A stretch of 64,000 bases of DNA. Source: Carbonatibacter sp965199245 (GTDB lineage Bacteria; Pseudomonadota; Alphaproteobacteria; Kiloniellales; Kiloniellaceae). This document shows positions 15,617-24,893 of the stretch, one piece after another. Position numbers and translations under genes: made by a program. Each line of letters opens with the position of its first letter. The first letter of the stretch is position 1. The notes under the pieces are model-generated. The model saw only the letters and a program-made list of their open reading frames with translations, was not told the origin of the DNA and searched no databases. The DNA lies in the NCBI GenBank assembly GCA_965199245.1, contig CBDAQP010000001.1, positions 1,054,001 through 1,118,000 on the forward strand. Reading direction: 5' to 3'.

Positions 15617-18349
15617 GTGACAAACGCCTACAAACGTCTCACGTTGGTTGATGGGTCAGGCTATATCTTTCGGGCTTTTTTTGGCACACCGCCGATGCGG
15701 CGGCCTGATGGAACGCCGGTCAATGCCGTTTTCGGCTTTACCAATATGCTCAAGCGGCTCAAGGCAGAGTCAAGTGGTGACGGTTTGGCGGTAATTTTCG
15801 ATGCAGGGCGGGAGTCTTTTCGTACGGCAATCTATCCCGACTACAAGGGCCATCGTCCCGAGGCCCCCGAAGACCTCATTCCCCAATTTCCCCTGATTCG
15901 CGAAGCAACCGGGGCAATGAATCTGCCCGCCATAGAGCTGGCGGGTTACGAAGCCGATGATTTGATTGCCACCTACAGCCGTCAGGCTGTAGAATGCGGC
16001 ATTGCGGTAACGATTGTGTCCTCTGATAAAGATCTCATGCAGTTGGTGGGGGAGGGAATCGCGCTGTTTGACCCGATGAAAAATACGTCGATTGGTCATG
16101 CAGAGGTTGAAAAAAAATTCGGTGTTCCCCCTGAACAGGTTATTGATGTTCAGGCCCTTGCGGGGGATTCCTCCGACAATGTGCCCGGTGTGCCCGGCAT
16201 CGGGATTAAGACAGCAGCCCAGCTGATTATCGACTATGGGTCTTTGGATCAGCTTTTGAACCGCGCATCGGAGATCAAACAACCCAAACGTCGCCAGAAC
16301 TTGATTGACTATGCGGATCAGGCCCGCCTGTCGCGTCGGCTTGTGACATTGGATCAGCATGTTCCGGTTGAGGTTCCGCTTGAGGCTTTTATCCCTCGCG
16401 CCGATGATCCGGTAAAATTGCGGCCCTTTCTGCAGAAAAATGACTTTCGTTCGATTCTGGCCCGCCTGCCCGATGACCCTGACACTTGTGACGCAGAACC
16501 CGCCGCCCCGGAATATGAGCTGATTCAAGACGACCCGGCTCTATTGCGCTGGATTGCCGAGGCACAGGCGTGTGGTCAGGTCGCCGTTGATACAGAAACG
16601 ACGTCACTGGATGTCAGGACGGCCGAACTGGTGGGAGTTTCCCTGTCCTGTGGGGGCAACAGGGCCTGCTATATTCCGGTGGCACACCGGTCATCGGACT
16701 CCGGGCTTTTGAATATTGAAACCCTGCCAAAACAAATTCCACTGGCACAGGCGATTGCCCGCCTGAAACCTCTGTTGGAAGACCCCTCTGTGCTCAAGAT
16801 TGGGCAAAATATCAAATATGACGCCCTGATTCTGGCTCACCACGGGATTGAATTGGCCCCCTTTGACGATACTATGTTGTTGTCCTATGTGGTCGAGGGG
16901 GGGCGGGGCGGTCATGGGATGAATGATCTGGCTCAACGTCATCTCCAGCACCGTTGCATTGCCTTCAAAGACGTCTGTGGAACGGGGAAAAAGCAGATCA
17001 CCTTTGATCGGGTGCCTCTTGAGCGGGCCTGTGATTATGCGGCGGAAGATGCCCTGGTGACATGGCGTCTGCATGATGTGCTGAAGCCCGTCATGATGCG
17101 TGATCGCCTCAACAGCGTTTATGAAACACTCGAACGCCCTCTTGTGCCTGTCCTTGCCCGGATGGAGAAAAAGGGTATTCGGGTTGACCGTGGCCTTTTG
17201 CGGCGACTGTCGCACGATTTTTCTGTGCGTTTGGCCCACCTCGAGGAGGCCATTCACCGCCTGGCGGGGGAAGCCTTCAACATTAACTCGCCCAAACAGT
17301 TGGGAAAGGTTCTCTTCGACCGGATGGGGTTGCCCGGGGGAAAGAAAAGTAAAAAAAGCGGGGACTGGGCAACGGGGGCGGAGGTGCTGGAAAAACTGGC
17401 GGCAGAGGGTCATGATCTTCCCGCCCGCGTTTTGGAGTGGCGACAGCTATCAAAGCTCAAAAGCACCTACAGCGATGCCTTGCAGGATCAGATTGATCCG
17501 CACTCCGGGCGGGTGCATACCTCCTATTCACAGGCGGTGACAACGACCGGGCGGTTGTCGTCGTCTGATCCTAATCTGCAAAACATCCCCATTCGGACAG
17601 AAGACGGGCGCAAAATCCGTGATGTCTTTATCGCCAGAGATGGCGCAACACTTCTGTCCGCCGACTATTCGCAGGTTGAATTGCGTCTGGTGGCCCATAT
17701 TGCGTGTGAAGAGGCTCTCTGTCAGGCCTTTGCAGAGGGGCAGGATATTCATGCGATCACCGCGCATCAGGTTTTTGATGTCCCGTTGGCGGATATGGAT
17801 CCGATGGTGCGCCGTCAGGCCAAGGCAATTAACTTTGGCATTATCTACGGACAGTCGGCCTTTGGTCTGGCGCAGAGCTTGGGAATTTCCAATACAGAAG
17901 CCAAGGACTACATTGCGGCCTACTTTGCCCGTTTTCCCGGGATTCGTCGTTATATGGACGAAATTACAGCGACCGCACGCGAACAGGGTTATGTTGAAAC
18001 ACTTTTCGGGCGACGGATTTTCATTCCGGCGATCACCGAAAAAAATCCGATGCGGCGCAACTTTGGCGAACGGGCGGCAATCAATGCCCCCATTCAAGGC
18101 ACAGCCGCAGACATAATCAAACGGGCGATGATCCGAATGCCCGCCGCCCTGCATCGTGCCGGACTTGGTGCCGATTTGCTCCTGCAGGTTCACGATGAAC
18201 TGGTTTTTGAAGTCCCCGACGATCAAGTCGCCGACACGATTGAGGTTGTATGCAAGGTGATGGAAACAGCCCCCGATCCCGTCCTGAAACTTTCCGTTCC
18301 CCTCGTAGTGGAGGCTGGAACAGGCAAAAGCTGGGCAGAGGCGCACTAA
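15617..18349 (+). CDS. polA: DNA polymerase I
   Basis: Repair and Okazaki-fragment polymerase, 910 residues from GTG 15617. Three domains are seen. The 5'-3' exonuclease covers about 1-290 (LVDGSGYIFRAFF, FDAGRESFRTAIYPDYKGHR, SSDKDLMQL, GDSSDNVPGVPGIG). The 3'-5' exonuclease covers about 310-500 with VDTETTSLD, so proofreading residues are kept. The family A polymerase runs from about 520 to the end with SADYSQVELR (motif A), RRQAKAINFGIIYG (motif B) and QVHDELVFE (motif C). The stop overlaps the convergent molybdoenzyme gene by 4 bp. Confidence 0.97.
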   Translation: MTNAYKRLTLVDGSGYIFRAFFGTPPMRRPDGTPVNAVFGFTNMLKRLKAESSGDGLAVIFDAGRESFRTAIYPDYKGHRPEAPEDLIPQFPLIREATGAMNLPAIELAGYEADDLIATYSRQAVECGIAVTIVSSDKDLMQLVGEGIALFDPMKNTSIGHAEVEKKFGVPPEQVIDVQALAGDSSDNVPGVPGIGIKTAAQLIIDYGSLDQLLNRASEIKQPKRRQNLIDYADQARLSRRLVTLDQHVPVEVPLEAFIPRADDPVKLRPFLQKNDFRSILARLPDDPDTCDAEPAAPEYELIQDDPALLRWIAEAQACGQVAVDTETTSLDVRTAELVGVSLSCGGNRACYIPVAHRSSDSGLLNIETLPKQIPLAQAIARLKPLLEDPSVLKIGQNIKYDALILAHHGIELAPFDDTMLLSYVVEGGRGGHGMNDLAQRHLQHRCIAFKDVCGTGKKQITFDRVPLERACDYAAEDALVTWRLHDVLKPVMMRDRLNSVYETLERPLVPVLARMEKKGIRVDRGLLRRLSHDFSVRLAHLEEAIHRLAGEAFNINSPKQLGKVLFDRMGLPGGKKSKKSGDWATGAEVLEKLAAEGHDLPARVLEWRQLSKLKSTYSDALQDQIDPHSGRVHTSYSQAVTTTGRLSSSDPNLQNIPIRTEDGRKIRDVFIARDGATLLSADYSQVELRLVAHIACEEALCQAFAEGQDIHAITAHQVFDVPLADMDPMVRRQAKAINFGIIYGQSAFGLAQSLGISNTEAKDYIAAYFARFPGIRRYMDEITATAREQGYVETLFGRRIFIPAITEKNPMRRNFGERAAINAPIQGTAADIIKRAMIRMPAALHRAGLGADLLLQVHDELVFEVPDDQVADTIEVVCKVMETAPDPVLKLSVPLVVEAGTGKSWAEAH

Positions 18350-20592
18350 ATCGTGGGGTTATAGGCTGTGCGTTCGGGAATGGGGTGGGGCCAGGGGGCG
18401 ACGAAGACAAGGGCACTGTGAGCCATTGTTCCCTGGCTAAGGGTAGAACAGCCCTGATCGCGAGTCAGCACATTGGGATTGCCGCTGATTTCGAGTGGGG
18501 TTTCAAAGCAATCAACCGGATCAAACCATGCTCCGGTGGCAAGGGCGATGCAGTCGGGGCGGATATTATTGTCAAACCGCACCCCGGCGAGGCACGCGCC
18601 GCGCCCGTTCCAGATCCGGACGATCTGTCCTGCTGTAATTTTTCGGGTAGCGGCGGTCTGGGGGTGGAGAAAGCAGGGTTCACAGCCTGAAATCTTGTCG
18701 TTTTGGGATTCATCCCCCGAGTCATTTTGGGCGTGAAGACGGGTGTCAGGTTGACCGGAAATCAGGTGCAGGGCCTCTGCGGGGGCGTGCAGCAGTGATT
18801 CGGCGGGTTCCTGCCAGACGGGATGGCCCGGACAGTCATCGAGGTCAAACCCCGCAATGGTATGATTAAACAGTGTGATGCGCCCGCTTTCTGTTTTGAG
18901 GGGGTGATGGGTGGGATCGGTGACAAAATCGGCAAAGGGAATGAAGTTTGCTGCTGAATTTGGCATTTCAAACTGGCCTGCGGTGCGAAAGCTGTCAAAA
19001 TCAGGCAGGGTGGCTCCTAACCCTGCACCGCTGTTCCGGGCTTCCTGCCAAAGGTGGCGCAACCAGTCCTCAACGTTGCGGCCTGCGGTAAAGGCCCGTT
19101 CAAAATCAAGTGCAGCTGCCAGTCGTCTGAAAATTTCAAAGTCGTCCAGAGCTTCCCCCGGCGGGGGGAGCATCTGTGACATATAGACAATTTTGGCTTC
19201 GCGCCGATTCATCATCATATCGTCGCGTTCCAATGGGGTTGTGGCGGGCAAGACAATATCCGCCCGGCGGGCGGTTGCTGTCCAGCTGTGCTCGTTGACG
19301 ATGACTGTCTCGGGTCGTGACCAGAGCTTTTCAAGCCGATTGAGGTCTTGATGGTGGTGAAAGGGATTGCCTCCGGCCCAGTAGATCAGTCGAATATCAG
19401 GAAAGACGCGCACCTGACCGTTGTAGCGATAGGAACCACCGGGATGGGCCAACATATCGGCCATGCGGGCCACCGGGATAAAGTCTTTGACCGGATTGTT
19501 ACCTTGTGGAAGGGCGGGCCAGCGGTAAATCCGCGCAGGTCGCCCGATGGGGGTGACAGAACTGTATCCAAAACCGAACCCGGTTCCAGGCTGTCCAATC
19601 TGTCCCAACATGCACGCCAATGCTGTGGCGGCCCAGAGCGGTTGTTCGCCGTGATCGGCCCTTTGGAGGCTCCAGCTGATCGTTATCATCGTTTGTGCCT
19701 GTGCCATATCGTGGGCCAGATCACGGATTGTCTGAGCCGTGCAGTCACAGAGTGGCGCGGCCCAGTCGGCGGATTTTTCCTGTCCGTCCGTTTCGCCGCG
19801 CAGATAGGCCCTAAACCGGGGCCAGCCGCTTGTACAACGGTTTAAAAAACCTTCATCATGGCGGTTTGTGACGAGAAGGCTATGACAGAGAGCGAGGATT
19901 AGCGCGGTATCGGTTCCCGGCCGGATAGACAGCCATTCAGACTCTACGGTGTCTTCGTGGCGGGGAGATATACTGACAAGGCGTGCGTTGAGTTTTTTGA
20001 GCCAGCCCGGGACTTCATGTTCCGTGGTTCCCGAGGCACAGATTTGCGCGGTGCGGCGGGATAGACCGCCAAAGGCCACCAACAGCGTACAGTGTTCGGC
20101 GATCAATGACCAGCTGGGGGAGGAATCCTGAAAAGCGCGCTGGGTTAATCCGATGATATGCGGCCAGAGTACCTCTGCGGCCCCATGTGAATAGGTATCA
20201 CGCGCCCCGACGTAGCCCCCCGCCAGGTTCATAAAGCGTTTGAGCTGGCTTTGTGCGTGATGGAACCGCCCCGCAGAGGCCCAGCCGTAAGATCCCGCAA
20301 AAATGGCTCCATTGCCCACAGTTCGCCGCATGCGGTTCAGCTCTCCGGCGGCCAGGGCAATGGCCTGATTCCAGCCGACGCGGACAAAGCTGTCACGGCA
20401 TCGTTTTGTTCCCTTGTCCCCTGCAAGCCAGCCCCTCCTGACGGCGGGATAAAGGATGCGACTGTCACGGTTTTGAACCGCACTCAACCAGCCGCGCCCA
20501 ATGCGTGAGGGGTCTGTGTCACAGGACAGGGGGAACAGCTCTTGCCCATCAATGCGGTAACTGCCCCAGTGGGCCGCCGTGTATTTGGGCAT
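18346..20592 (-). CDS. BisC-like molybdopterin oxidoreductase (S/N-oxide reductase)
   Basis: A DMSO-reductase-family enzyme, 748 residues from ATG 20592, which has an AGGAG site six bases away; an ATG nine codons earlier is less well placed. There is no N-terminal Cys cluster for a 4Fe-4S centre and no twin-arginine signal, so it is probably cytoplasmic like biotin sulfoxide reductase. SYGWASAGRFHHAQ and the DTYSHGAAEVLWPHIIG block (Ser about 135, the expected Mo ligand) match BisC/TorZ/DorA. Likely substrates are methionine or biotin sulfoxides or N-oxides. It is followed at 40 bp by nothing coding on its own strand upstream except the GMC gene. Confidence 0.85.
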   Translation of the reverse strand: MPKYTAAHWGSYRIDGQELFPLSCDTDPSRIGRGWLSAVQNRDSRILYPAVRRGWLAGDKGTKRCRDSFVRVGWNQAIALAAGELNRMRRTVGNGAIFAGSYGWASAGRFHHAQSQLKRFMNLAGGYVGARDTYSHGAAEVLWPHIIGLTQRAFQDSSPSWSLIAEHCTLLVAFGGLSRRTAQICASGTTEHEVPGWLKKLNARLVSISPRHEDTVESEWLSIRPGTDTALILALCHSLLVTNRHDEGFLNRCTSGWPRFRAYLRGETDGQEKSADWAAPLCDCTAQTIRDLAHDMAQAQTMITISWSLQRADHGEQPLWAATALACMLGQIGQPGTGFGFGYSSVTPIGRPARIYRWPALPQGNNPVKDFIPVARMADMLAHPGGSYRYNGQVRVFPDIRLIYWAGGNPFHHHQDLNRLEKLWSRPETVIVNEHSWTATARRADIVLPATTPLERDDMMMNRREAKIVYMSQMLPPPGEALDDFEIFRRLAAALDFERAFTAGRNVEDWLRHLWQEARNSGAGLGATLPDFDSFRTAGQFEMPNSAANFIPFADFVTDPTHHPLKTESGRITLFNHTIAGFDLDDCPGHPVWQEPAESLLHAPAEALHLISGQPDTRLHAQNDSGDESQNDKISGCEPCFLHPQTAATRKITAGQIVRIWNGRGACLAGVRFDNNIRPDCIALATGAWFDPVDCFETPLEISGNPNVLTRDQGCSTLSQGTMAHSALVFVAPWPHPIPERTAYNPTI

Positions 20593-20631
20593 TTTGTTCT
20601 CCTCGACCCTCGTCGTCACAAAGGACGGGTT

Positions 20632-22305
20632 TTATGTTGCCCGTATCAAATCCGCTGCTTTTTCAGCAACGGCGACAGTGGGGGCCATGGTATTGCCAGA
20701 GGTCACAGCCGGGAAAACAGAGGCATCGGCAATGCGCAGGCCCTCCAGACCATAAACTTTCATCGAGGTTGGATCTGTGACGGCGTTTTCGCCTGTTCCC
20801 ATCGCACAGCTTGAGGTCGGATGATACATCGTCATGCAGTGGCTTTTGATGTAGTGGCGCAGTTCGTCATCGCTTTGCACATCGCGGCCCGGTTCGGCCT
20901 CTTCACCAACATAAGCCTTGAAGGCGGGTTGATCGGTAATGTTACGCATAATCCTGATGCCCTGAACAAGACGCTGCATATCGCGCTCGTCCTGACAGAA
21001 ATTATGCTGGATCAAGGGCTGTTGATAAGGATCAGCACTGTGCAAACCGACATGCCCGCGCGAATCAGGGCGCAGGTCTGTGGCGTGCATGGCCCAGCCA
21101 TGGGTAAAAAAGCTGTCTGCCGCCTGTGCCGAGGCCATTGTTGTACAGAAAAACAGCTGCAGGTCAGGCCGCGCGACATCAGGGGCAGATCTGATAAAGC
21201 CGCCCGCCTCTGCAGTGTTGGAGGTCAGAGCCCCCCGCCGGGCAAAGACCCATTTCAACAGGTGGGCGATATTTTTGTGCAGAACTCTGGGGGACAGCCC
21301 ATAGGTTTCATAATTCGTGGCCTTTTGCTTGACCCAGGTGTCGAGGTGATCCTGGAGGTTCTGGCCCACGCCGGGGAGGTCGTGTGTCACGGCAATGCCC
21401 TGGCGGGCCAGTTCATGCCCCGGGCCAATGCCCGAGAGCATCAGGGTCTGCGGAGTGTTAAAGGCCCCGAGGGCCATGACCACATCACGGGTGGCGGTGA
21501 GGCTCTTTTCTGCGCCACCCTGGTCATAGACCACCCCGGTGACGCGCTTGCCCGTGAGGCGCAGGCGCAAAACCTTTGCCCCGGTCATAATGTCAACATT
21601 TTGACGCTGGCGGGCCAGATTGGCATAGCCAGACTCCATACCCCAACGTTCGCCCCCCTTTTGCTGGAGCCAGTGATAGCCAATTCCTTCCTGCTCTGCG
21701 CCGTTGAAATCGGGGTTGATTTTATATCCGGCTTCCTCGCAGGCCTTGAAGTAGACTTCGCACATCGGGTTCGGGCTTCGGGGCGGGGCGACGTTATAGG
21801 GGCCACCGGTGCCGTGATAGCTGTAGTCAATCAAGTCCTTGACGGCTTGCCCGCGAATGTGATGACCGGGGGTATAATCGGGATTGTGGGCGATTTCAAA
21901 GTTTTCCGATTTGATGAAATAGCGTTTCATCTCTGTGCGTGACCAGCCTGTTGCGCCCAGCTCTTCCCAGTGGTCGAAATCTTCCCACTGACCACGCACC
22001 ACTAACATCCCGTTAATCATCGACGACCCGCCAAGGGCCTTGCCCCGGGGTAACTCGAGACTGTTTCCGCCCAACCCCTGATTGGGTTCGCCCCTGTACA
22101 TATAGGTCATTTTTGGCCCGCCGAGAAAGGCGAGGTTCGGCATCATAAAGCTCACCATGCCCAGCGGTATCTTGACGATGTTTTTTTTGTGGTTTCCGGC
22201 CCGCCCGTGTTCCAGCACAGCAACCCTGATATTGGGGTTTTCGCTCAGGCGATAGGCCAGAACACAGCCCGCAACACCGCCGCCGACGATAATATAGTCA
22301 TACAT
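20632..22305 (-). CDS. GMC-family FAD-dependent alcohol dehydrogenase (choline dehydrogenase-like)
   Basis: A glucose-methanol-choline oxidoreductase of 557 residues from ATG 22305 (AGGAG eight bases upstream). FAD-binding YIIVGGGVAGCVLAYRLSE lies near the N-terminus, followed by GKALGGSSMINGMLVVRG (GMC signature 1). The C-terminal HPTSSCAMG block and the SGNTMAPTVAVAEKAADLI end carry the catalytic His region. It oxidises a primary alcohol to an aldehyde and passes electrons to the respiratory chain. It is the last gene of a leftward gntR-cupin-GMC operon. Choline is possible, but the context points to a broader carbon-catabolic set. Confidence 0.87.
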   Translation of the reverse strand: MYDYIIVGGGVAGCVLAYRLSENPNIRVAVLEHGRAGNHKKNIVKIPLGMVSFMMPNLAFLGGPKMTYMYRGEPNQGLGGNSLELPRGKALGGSSMINGMLVVRGQWEDFDHWEELGATGWSRTEMKRYFIKSENFEIAHNPDYTPGHHIRGQAVKDLIDYSYHGTGGPYNVAPPRSPNPMCEVYFKACEEAGYKINPDFNGAEQEGIGYHWLQQKGGERWGMESGYANLARQRQNVDIMTGAKVLRLRLTGKRVTGVVYDQGGAEKSLTATRDVVMALGAFNTPQTLMLSGIGPGHELARQGIAVTHDLPGVGQNLQDHLDTWVKQKATNYETYGLSPRVLHKNIAHLLKWVFARRGALTSNTAEAGGFIRSAPDVARPDLQLFFCTTMASAQAADSFFTHGWAMHATDLRPDSRGHVGLHSADPYQQPLIQHNFCQDERDMQRLVQGIRIMRNITDQPAFKAYVGEEAEPGRDVQSDDELRHYIKSHCMTMYHPTSSCAMGTGENAVTDPTSMKVYGLEGLRIADASVFPAVTSGNTMAPTVAVAEKAADLIRAT

Positions 22306-22341
22306 GCGAACTCCTTTTCTGTTTTTTGGCAAGATACTGGA

Positions 22342-22788
22342 TTATTTGCTCACGGTTGCGTTTGCTGTATCACCTTCAAAGACTTCGTAGGGCGATTTGG
22401 TCGGCCATTCTGGCCAAAGCGGAACCATCATCGGGCCGCCAATCACCAAAAGCCTTAGGGTGTCTGCGCCTGTATTGACAACACGGTGGGTTAGATTGGG
22501 ACGTTGCAATGACGCCCCGCCCTGAACCAGCGGGTGTCTTTCTCCCTCAATTTCAAGCACTCCCTGACCCGAAAGCACATAATAGACTTCCTCGCAGTTG
22601 TGGCGATGGATGGGGGAGGCATGACCGGAGTCAATTTCGACCAGTCCCATGCAGAGCGTACGGGCATCAAGTCCCGTATCGGGGTAAACCAGCTTGAGAT
22701 CACGTACCGCCCGATCGGCCTGTTGCATCGGGGCACCATCAAGGACATCTTCTGGAGTGATGGTGGTTTTTGGCGGACTGAACTTCAT
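22342..22788 (-). CDS. Cupin-domain protein
   Basis: A 148-residue single cupin. Motif 1 is seen as SPIHRHNCEEVYYVLSGQG (H-x-H, Glu) and motif 2 as LTHRVVNTGADTLRLL with a His, which together would hold one metal ion. Its size and position between a GntR regulator and a GMC oxidoreductase suggest a small isomerase, lyase or sensor for a pathway intermediate. A GGAG site precedes the ATG. The precise reaction cannot be assigned. Confidence 0.8.
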   Translation of the reverse strand: MKFSPPKTTITPEDVLDGAPMQQADRAVRDLKLVYPDTGLDARTLCMGLVEIDSGHASPIHRHNCEEVYYVLSGQGVLEIEGERHPLVQGGASLQRPNLTHRVVNTGADTLRLLVIGGPMMVPLWPEWPTKSPYEVFEGDTANATVSK

Positions 22789-22819
22789 TGTCGTGATCTC
22801 CTTATTCGAGTGATTCTGG

Positions 22820-23506
22820 CTAGATGCTGTTCAAGGCATCGTCCATATGGGCTTCCATTGCTTTGCGGCTTTCCTCTGTGTCGCCAGAGGCAATCGCCCG
22901 GGCAATCGCCATGTGACCAGCGGCGGCGAGCTTTTGCCCGTCCTTGTTGCCCAGTGTCCGCAGGCGGAGTTGTTCCGTGCGGGCGAGGCACATATCGAGC
23001 AACTCACCCACAAGCGTATTTCCGGTACAGGTGGCAATTTCACGGTGGAACAGGGCATCAACGGCACTGACCGTTTTAGTCGGTTCCTGTTCCAGCCTGC
23101 GTGCCAGTTCGAAAAGCCGTTCTGTCCGGGCCGGTGTGATATGCTCTGCGGCAAGGGCGGCAACGGCAGGTTCGACAAGCCGTCTGAGTTCGACCATCAT
23201 TTTCAGGGCCTCCTGACGTCCGCTCATCCAGTTATTGAGCGAAGACTCCTGACGAATGGCAGGTTCAACAACGTAGGATCCCTTCCCGTGGACAACATTG
23301 AGGTAGTTCTGGGCCTGAAGTAGTTGCGTGGCCTCACGCACAGTGACCCGGGAGACGGCGAAGCTCTCGCTCAGGCTCCGCTCGCTGGGCATCAAGGTAT
23401 TGGGGGCCAGATCACCGCCATCAATACGCCGCCGGATTTCCTCCGCGACCTGATGGGACAGTGGGGCGCGTTTCAGGTTTTCAAATTCAAGACAATCACG
23501 CGACAT
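22820..23506 (-). CDS. GntR/FadR-family (FCD) transcriptional regulator
   Basis: A 228-residue regulator. The N-terminal winged helix (residues 15-80) reads VAEEIRRRIDGGDLAPNTLMPSERSLSESF then AVSRVTVREATQLLQAQNYL, the GntR signature. The C-terminal all-helical FCD domain (ALKMMVELRRLVEPAVAALAA ... HREIATCTGNTLVGELL ... HMAIARAIASGDTEESRKAMEAHM) holds the metal/ligand site (D/H residues). It heads a leftward operon and is divergent from the enolase-superfamily gene. A 22-bp motif that recurs upstream of the other operons lies in the shared gap, so I infer it is the local regulator of the whole 20632-36145 set. Confidence 0.9.
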   Translation of the reverse strand: MSRDCLEFENLKRAPLSHQVAEEIRRRIDGGDLAPNTLMPSERSLSESFAVSRVTVREATQLLQAQNYLNVVHGKGSYVVEPAIRQESSLNNWMSGRQEALKMMVELRRLVEPAVAALAAEHITPARTERLFELARRLEQEPTKTVSAVDALFHREIATCTGNTLVGELLDMCLARTEQLRLRTLGNKDGQKLAAAGHMAIARAIASGDTEESRKAMEAHMDDALNSI

Positions 23507-23661
23507 TGTTTTCTTTTCACTCCACCTATCTGTTTAATAATCAGATTCCGATCACAGTCCGATCGGGGGCAGAGTGCGCCGGAAAATAGCGACTCTGCTT
23601 ATCCCAAGACTGCCTACCCGAGTTCTGACCACAGAGAAAGGCGCAAAAATATATTGTCAGA

Positions 23662-23683
23662 GGTCATACCAGATGATATATGT
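23662..23683. promoter_or_regulatory. Putative GntR operator, copy 1
   Basis: GGTCATACCA then G then ATGATATATGT. This differs from copies 2 and 3 at one base. It lies in the 240-bp gap between the divergent gntR and enolase-superfamily genes, 63 bp ahead of the latter. FCD-type GntR operators commonly contain a TGGTATNACC-like core, seen here on the minus strand. Binding by the local GntR is inferred. Confidence 0.7.
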
Positions 23684-23746
23684 CATCACAACAGTTTTTC
23701 GCAAAATGACTTAAATAAATCGTACAGATTTCCGGAGGCTCTTCGT

Positions 23747-24880
23747 ATGTACACAAAACAAATGCAGATCAAAAAAATCGATTACATCTTGTGTCGCGCA
23801 GAATTGACAAAGCCGATTCCGCTGTCCTGTGGCTCCTTGACCCACCGCAATTTTGGCCTTGTTCGGGTTGAAGTCGCAGGCGGAATCACGGGGTGGGGGG
23901 AGACCTCAATAAATTTCCCCCCCTGGACTTATCGGGAACGGGCGGCAACGATTGAGGAGGGCCTCGCGCCTCTTTTGATCGGGGAGGACGCCTGCGATGT
24001 TTTGCGCCTGCGCGACCGGATGGTGGCCGCAACCTTGCCCTTTACGCGCATGTGGTCCGAAGGGGCGATTGCGCAGGCTGTTTCAGGTGTCGAGATGGCT
24101 TTGTGGGATGCCTGGGGCAAGGCCCTTGGTTGTCCTGTGGCGACTCTGTTGGGGGGAATTTATCGCCGCGACTTTCGGGCCTATGCAACGGGCCTGCGGG
24201 CCGATGACCCGGCGGCGGGCGCACGCGATGCGGTTGCGGCGGGCTATGATGCGCTCAAGATGCGAATCGGTTTTGACGACCAGCGCGACATTGCAATCGC
24301 CCGTGCCGTGCGTGATGCGATCGGGCCGGATGTTGCCTTGCTGATTGATGCCAATCAGGCTTTTGATCTGCCACGTGCGCGTTACATGCTGGCGGCCCTT
24401 GCGGAACTTTCGCCTTATTGGGTCGAAGAACCTGTTCTCAACGATGATTTTGTTGCCCAGAAACGCTTGCGCCGTGAATATCCCGCTGTTCCCCTGGCAT
24501 GGGGTGAAAATGCCTTTCGTTTGTCGCAGTATCACCATGTTGCGACCCGTGGGCTTGCGGATTTCATCATGCCTGATCCCTGTCGTTGCGGTGGGATGGC
24601 GACGGCTCTGGATGTGGCGCGGATGGTCAATGCAAAGGGTTTGCCTGTTTCTGCACACCACTACGGGTCAGATTTGGGATTTGCGGCGATGTTGCATTTT
24701 ATGGCGGCCTGTGCCCAGACAGATATGGTGTTGCGTGATGTGGCCCCTGTCAGTCTGCGTGATGATCTGGTTAAGGAAGACCTGCGTCCGGTTAAGGGGC
24801 AGGTTCGGTTGCCGGATGGCCCGGGCCTTGGCGTGACGGTTGACGAGGATGTCGTTGCCGCCACTCGTTTCAAACTCTAG
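23747..24880 (+). CDS. Mandelate racemase/muconate lactonizing enzyme family (sugar-acid dehydratase-like)
   Basis: An enolase-superfamily enzyme, 377 residues from ATG 23747 (GGAGG eight bases upstream; the open frame extends further but is non-coding). The capping domain covers about 1-130 and the barrel follows. A KMRIGF strand carries a candidate catalytic Lys, metal ligands are in LLIDANQAF, YWVEEP and WGENAF, and SAHHYGS carries a candidate catalytic His, as in the mandelate-racemase subgroup. Such enzymes dehydrate or epimerise sugar acids. It starts a rightward operon with an aldehyde dehydrogenase (13 bp gap) and a TRAP binding protein. Confidence 0.88.
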   Translation: MYTKQMQIKKIDYILCRAELTKPIPLSCGSLTHRNFGLVRVEVAGGITGWGETSINFPPWTYRERAATIEEGLAPLLIGEDACDVLRLRDRMVAATLPFTRMWSEGAIAQAVSGVEMALWDAWGKALGCPVATLLGGIYRRDFRAYATGLRADDPAAGARDAVAAGYDALKMRIGFDDQRDIAIARAVRDAIGPDVALLIDANQAFDLPRARYMLAALAELSPYWVEEPVLNDDFVAQKRLRREYPAVPLAWGENAFRLSQYHHVATRGLADFIMPDPCRCGGMATALDVARMVNAKGLPVSAHHYGSDLGFAAMLHFMAACAQTDMVLRDVAPVSLRDDLVKEDLRPVKGQVRLPDGPGLGVTVDEDVVAATRFKL

Positions 24881-24893
24881 AGGGGGCGGTGAT

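Noticed and set aside
15770..18346. Long minus-strand ORFs opposite polA
   Set aside because: Antisense shadows of a clear polymerase gene.
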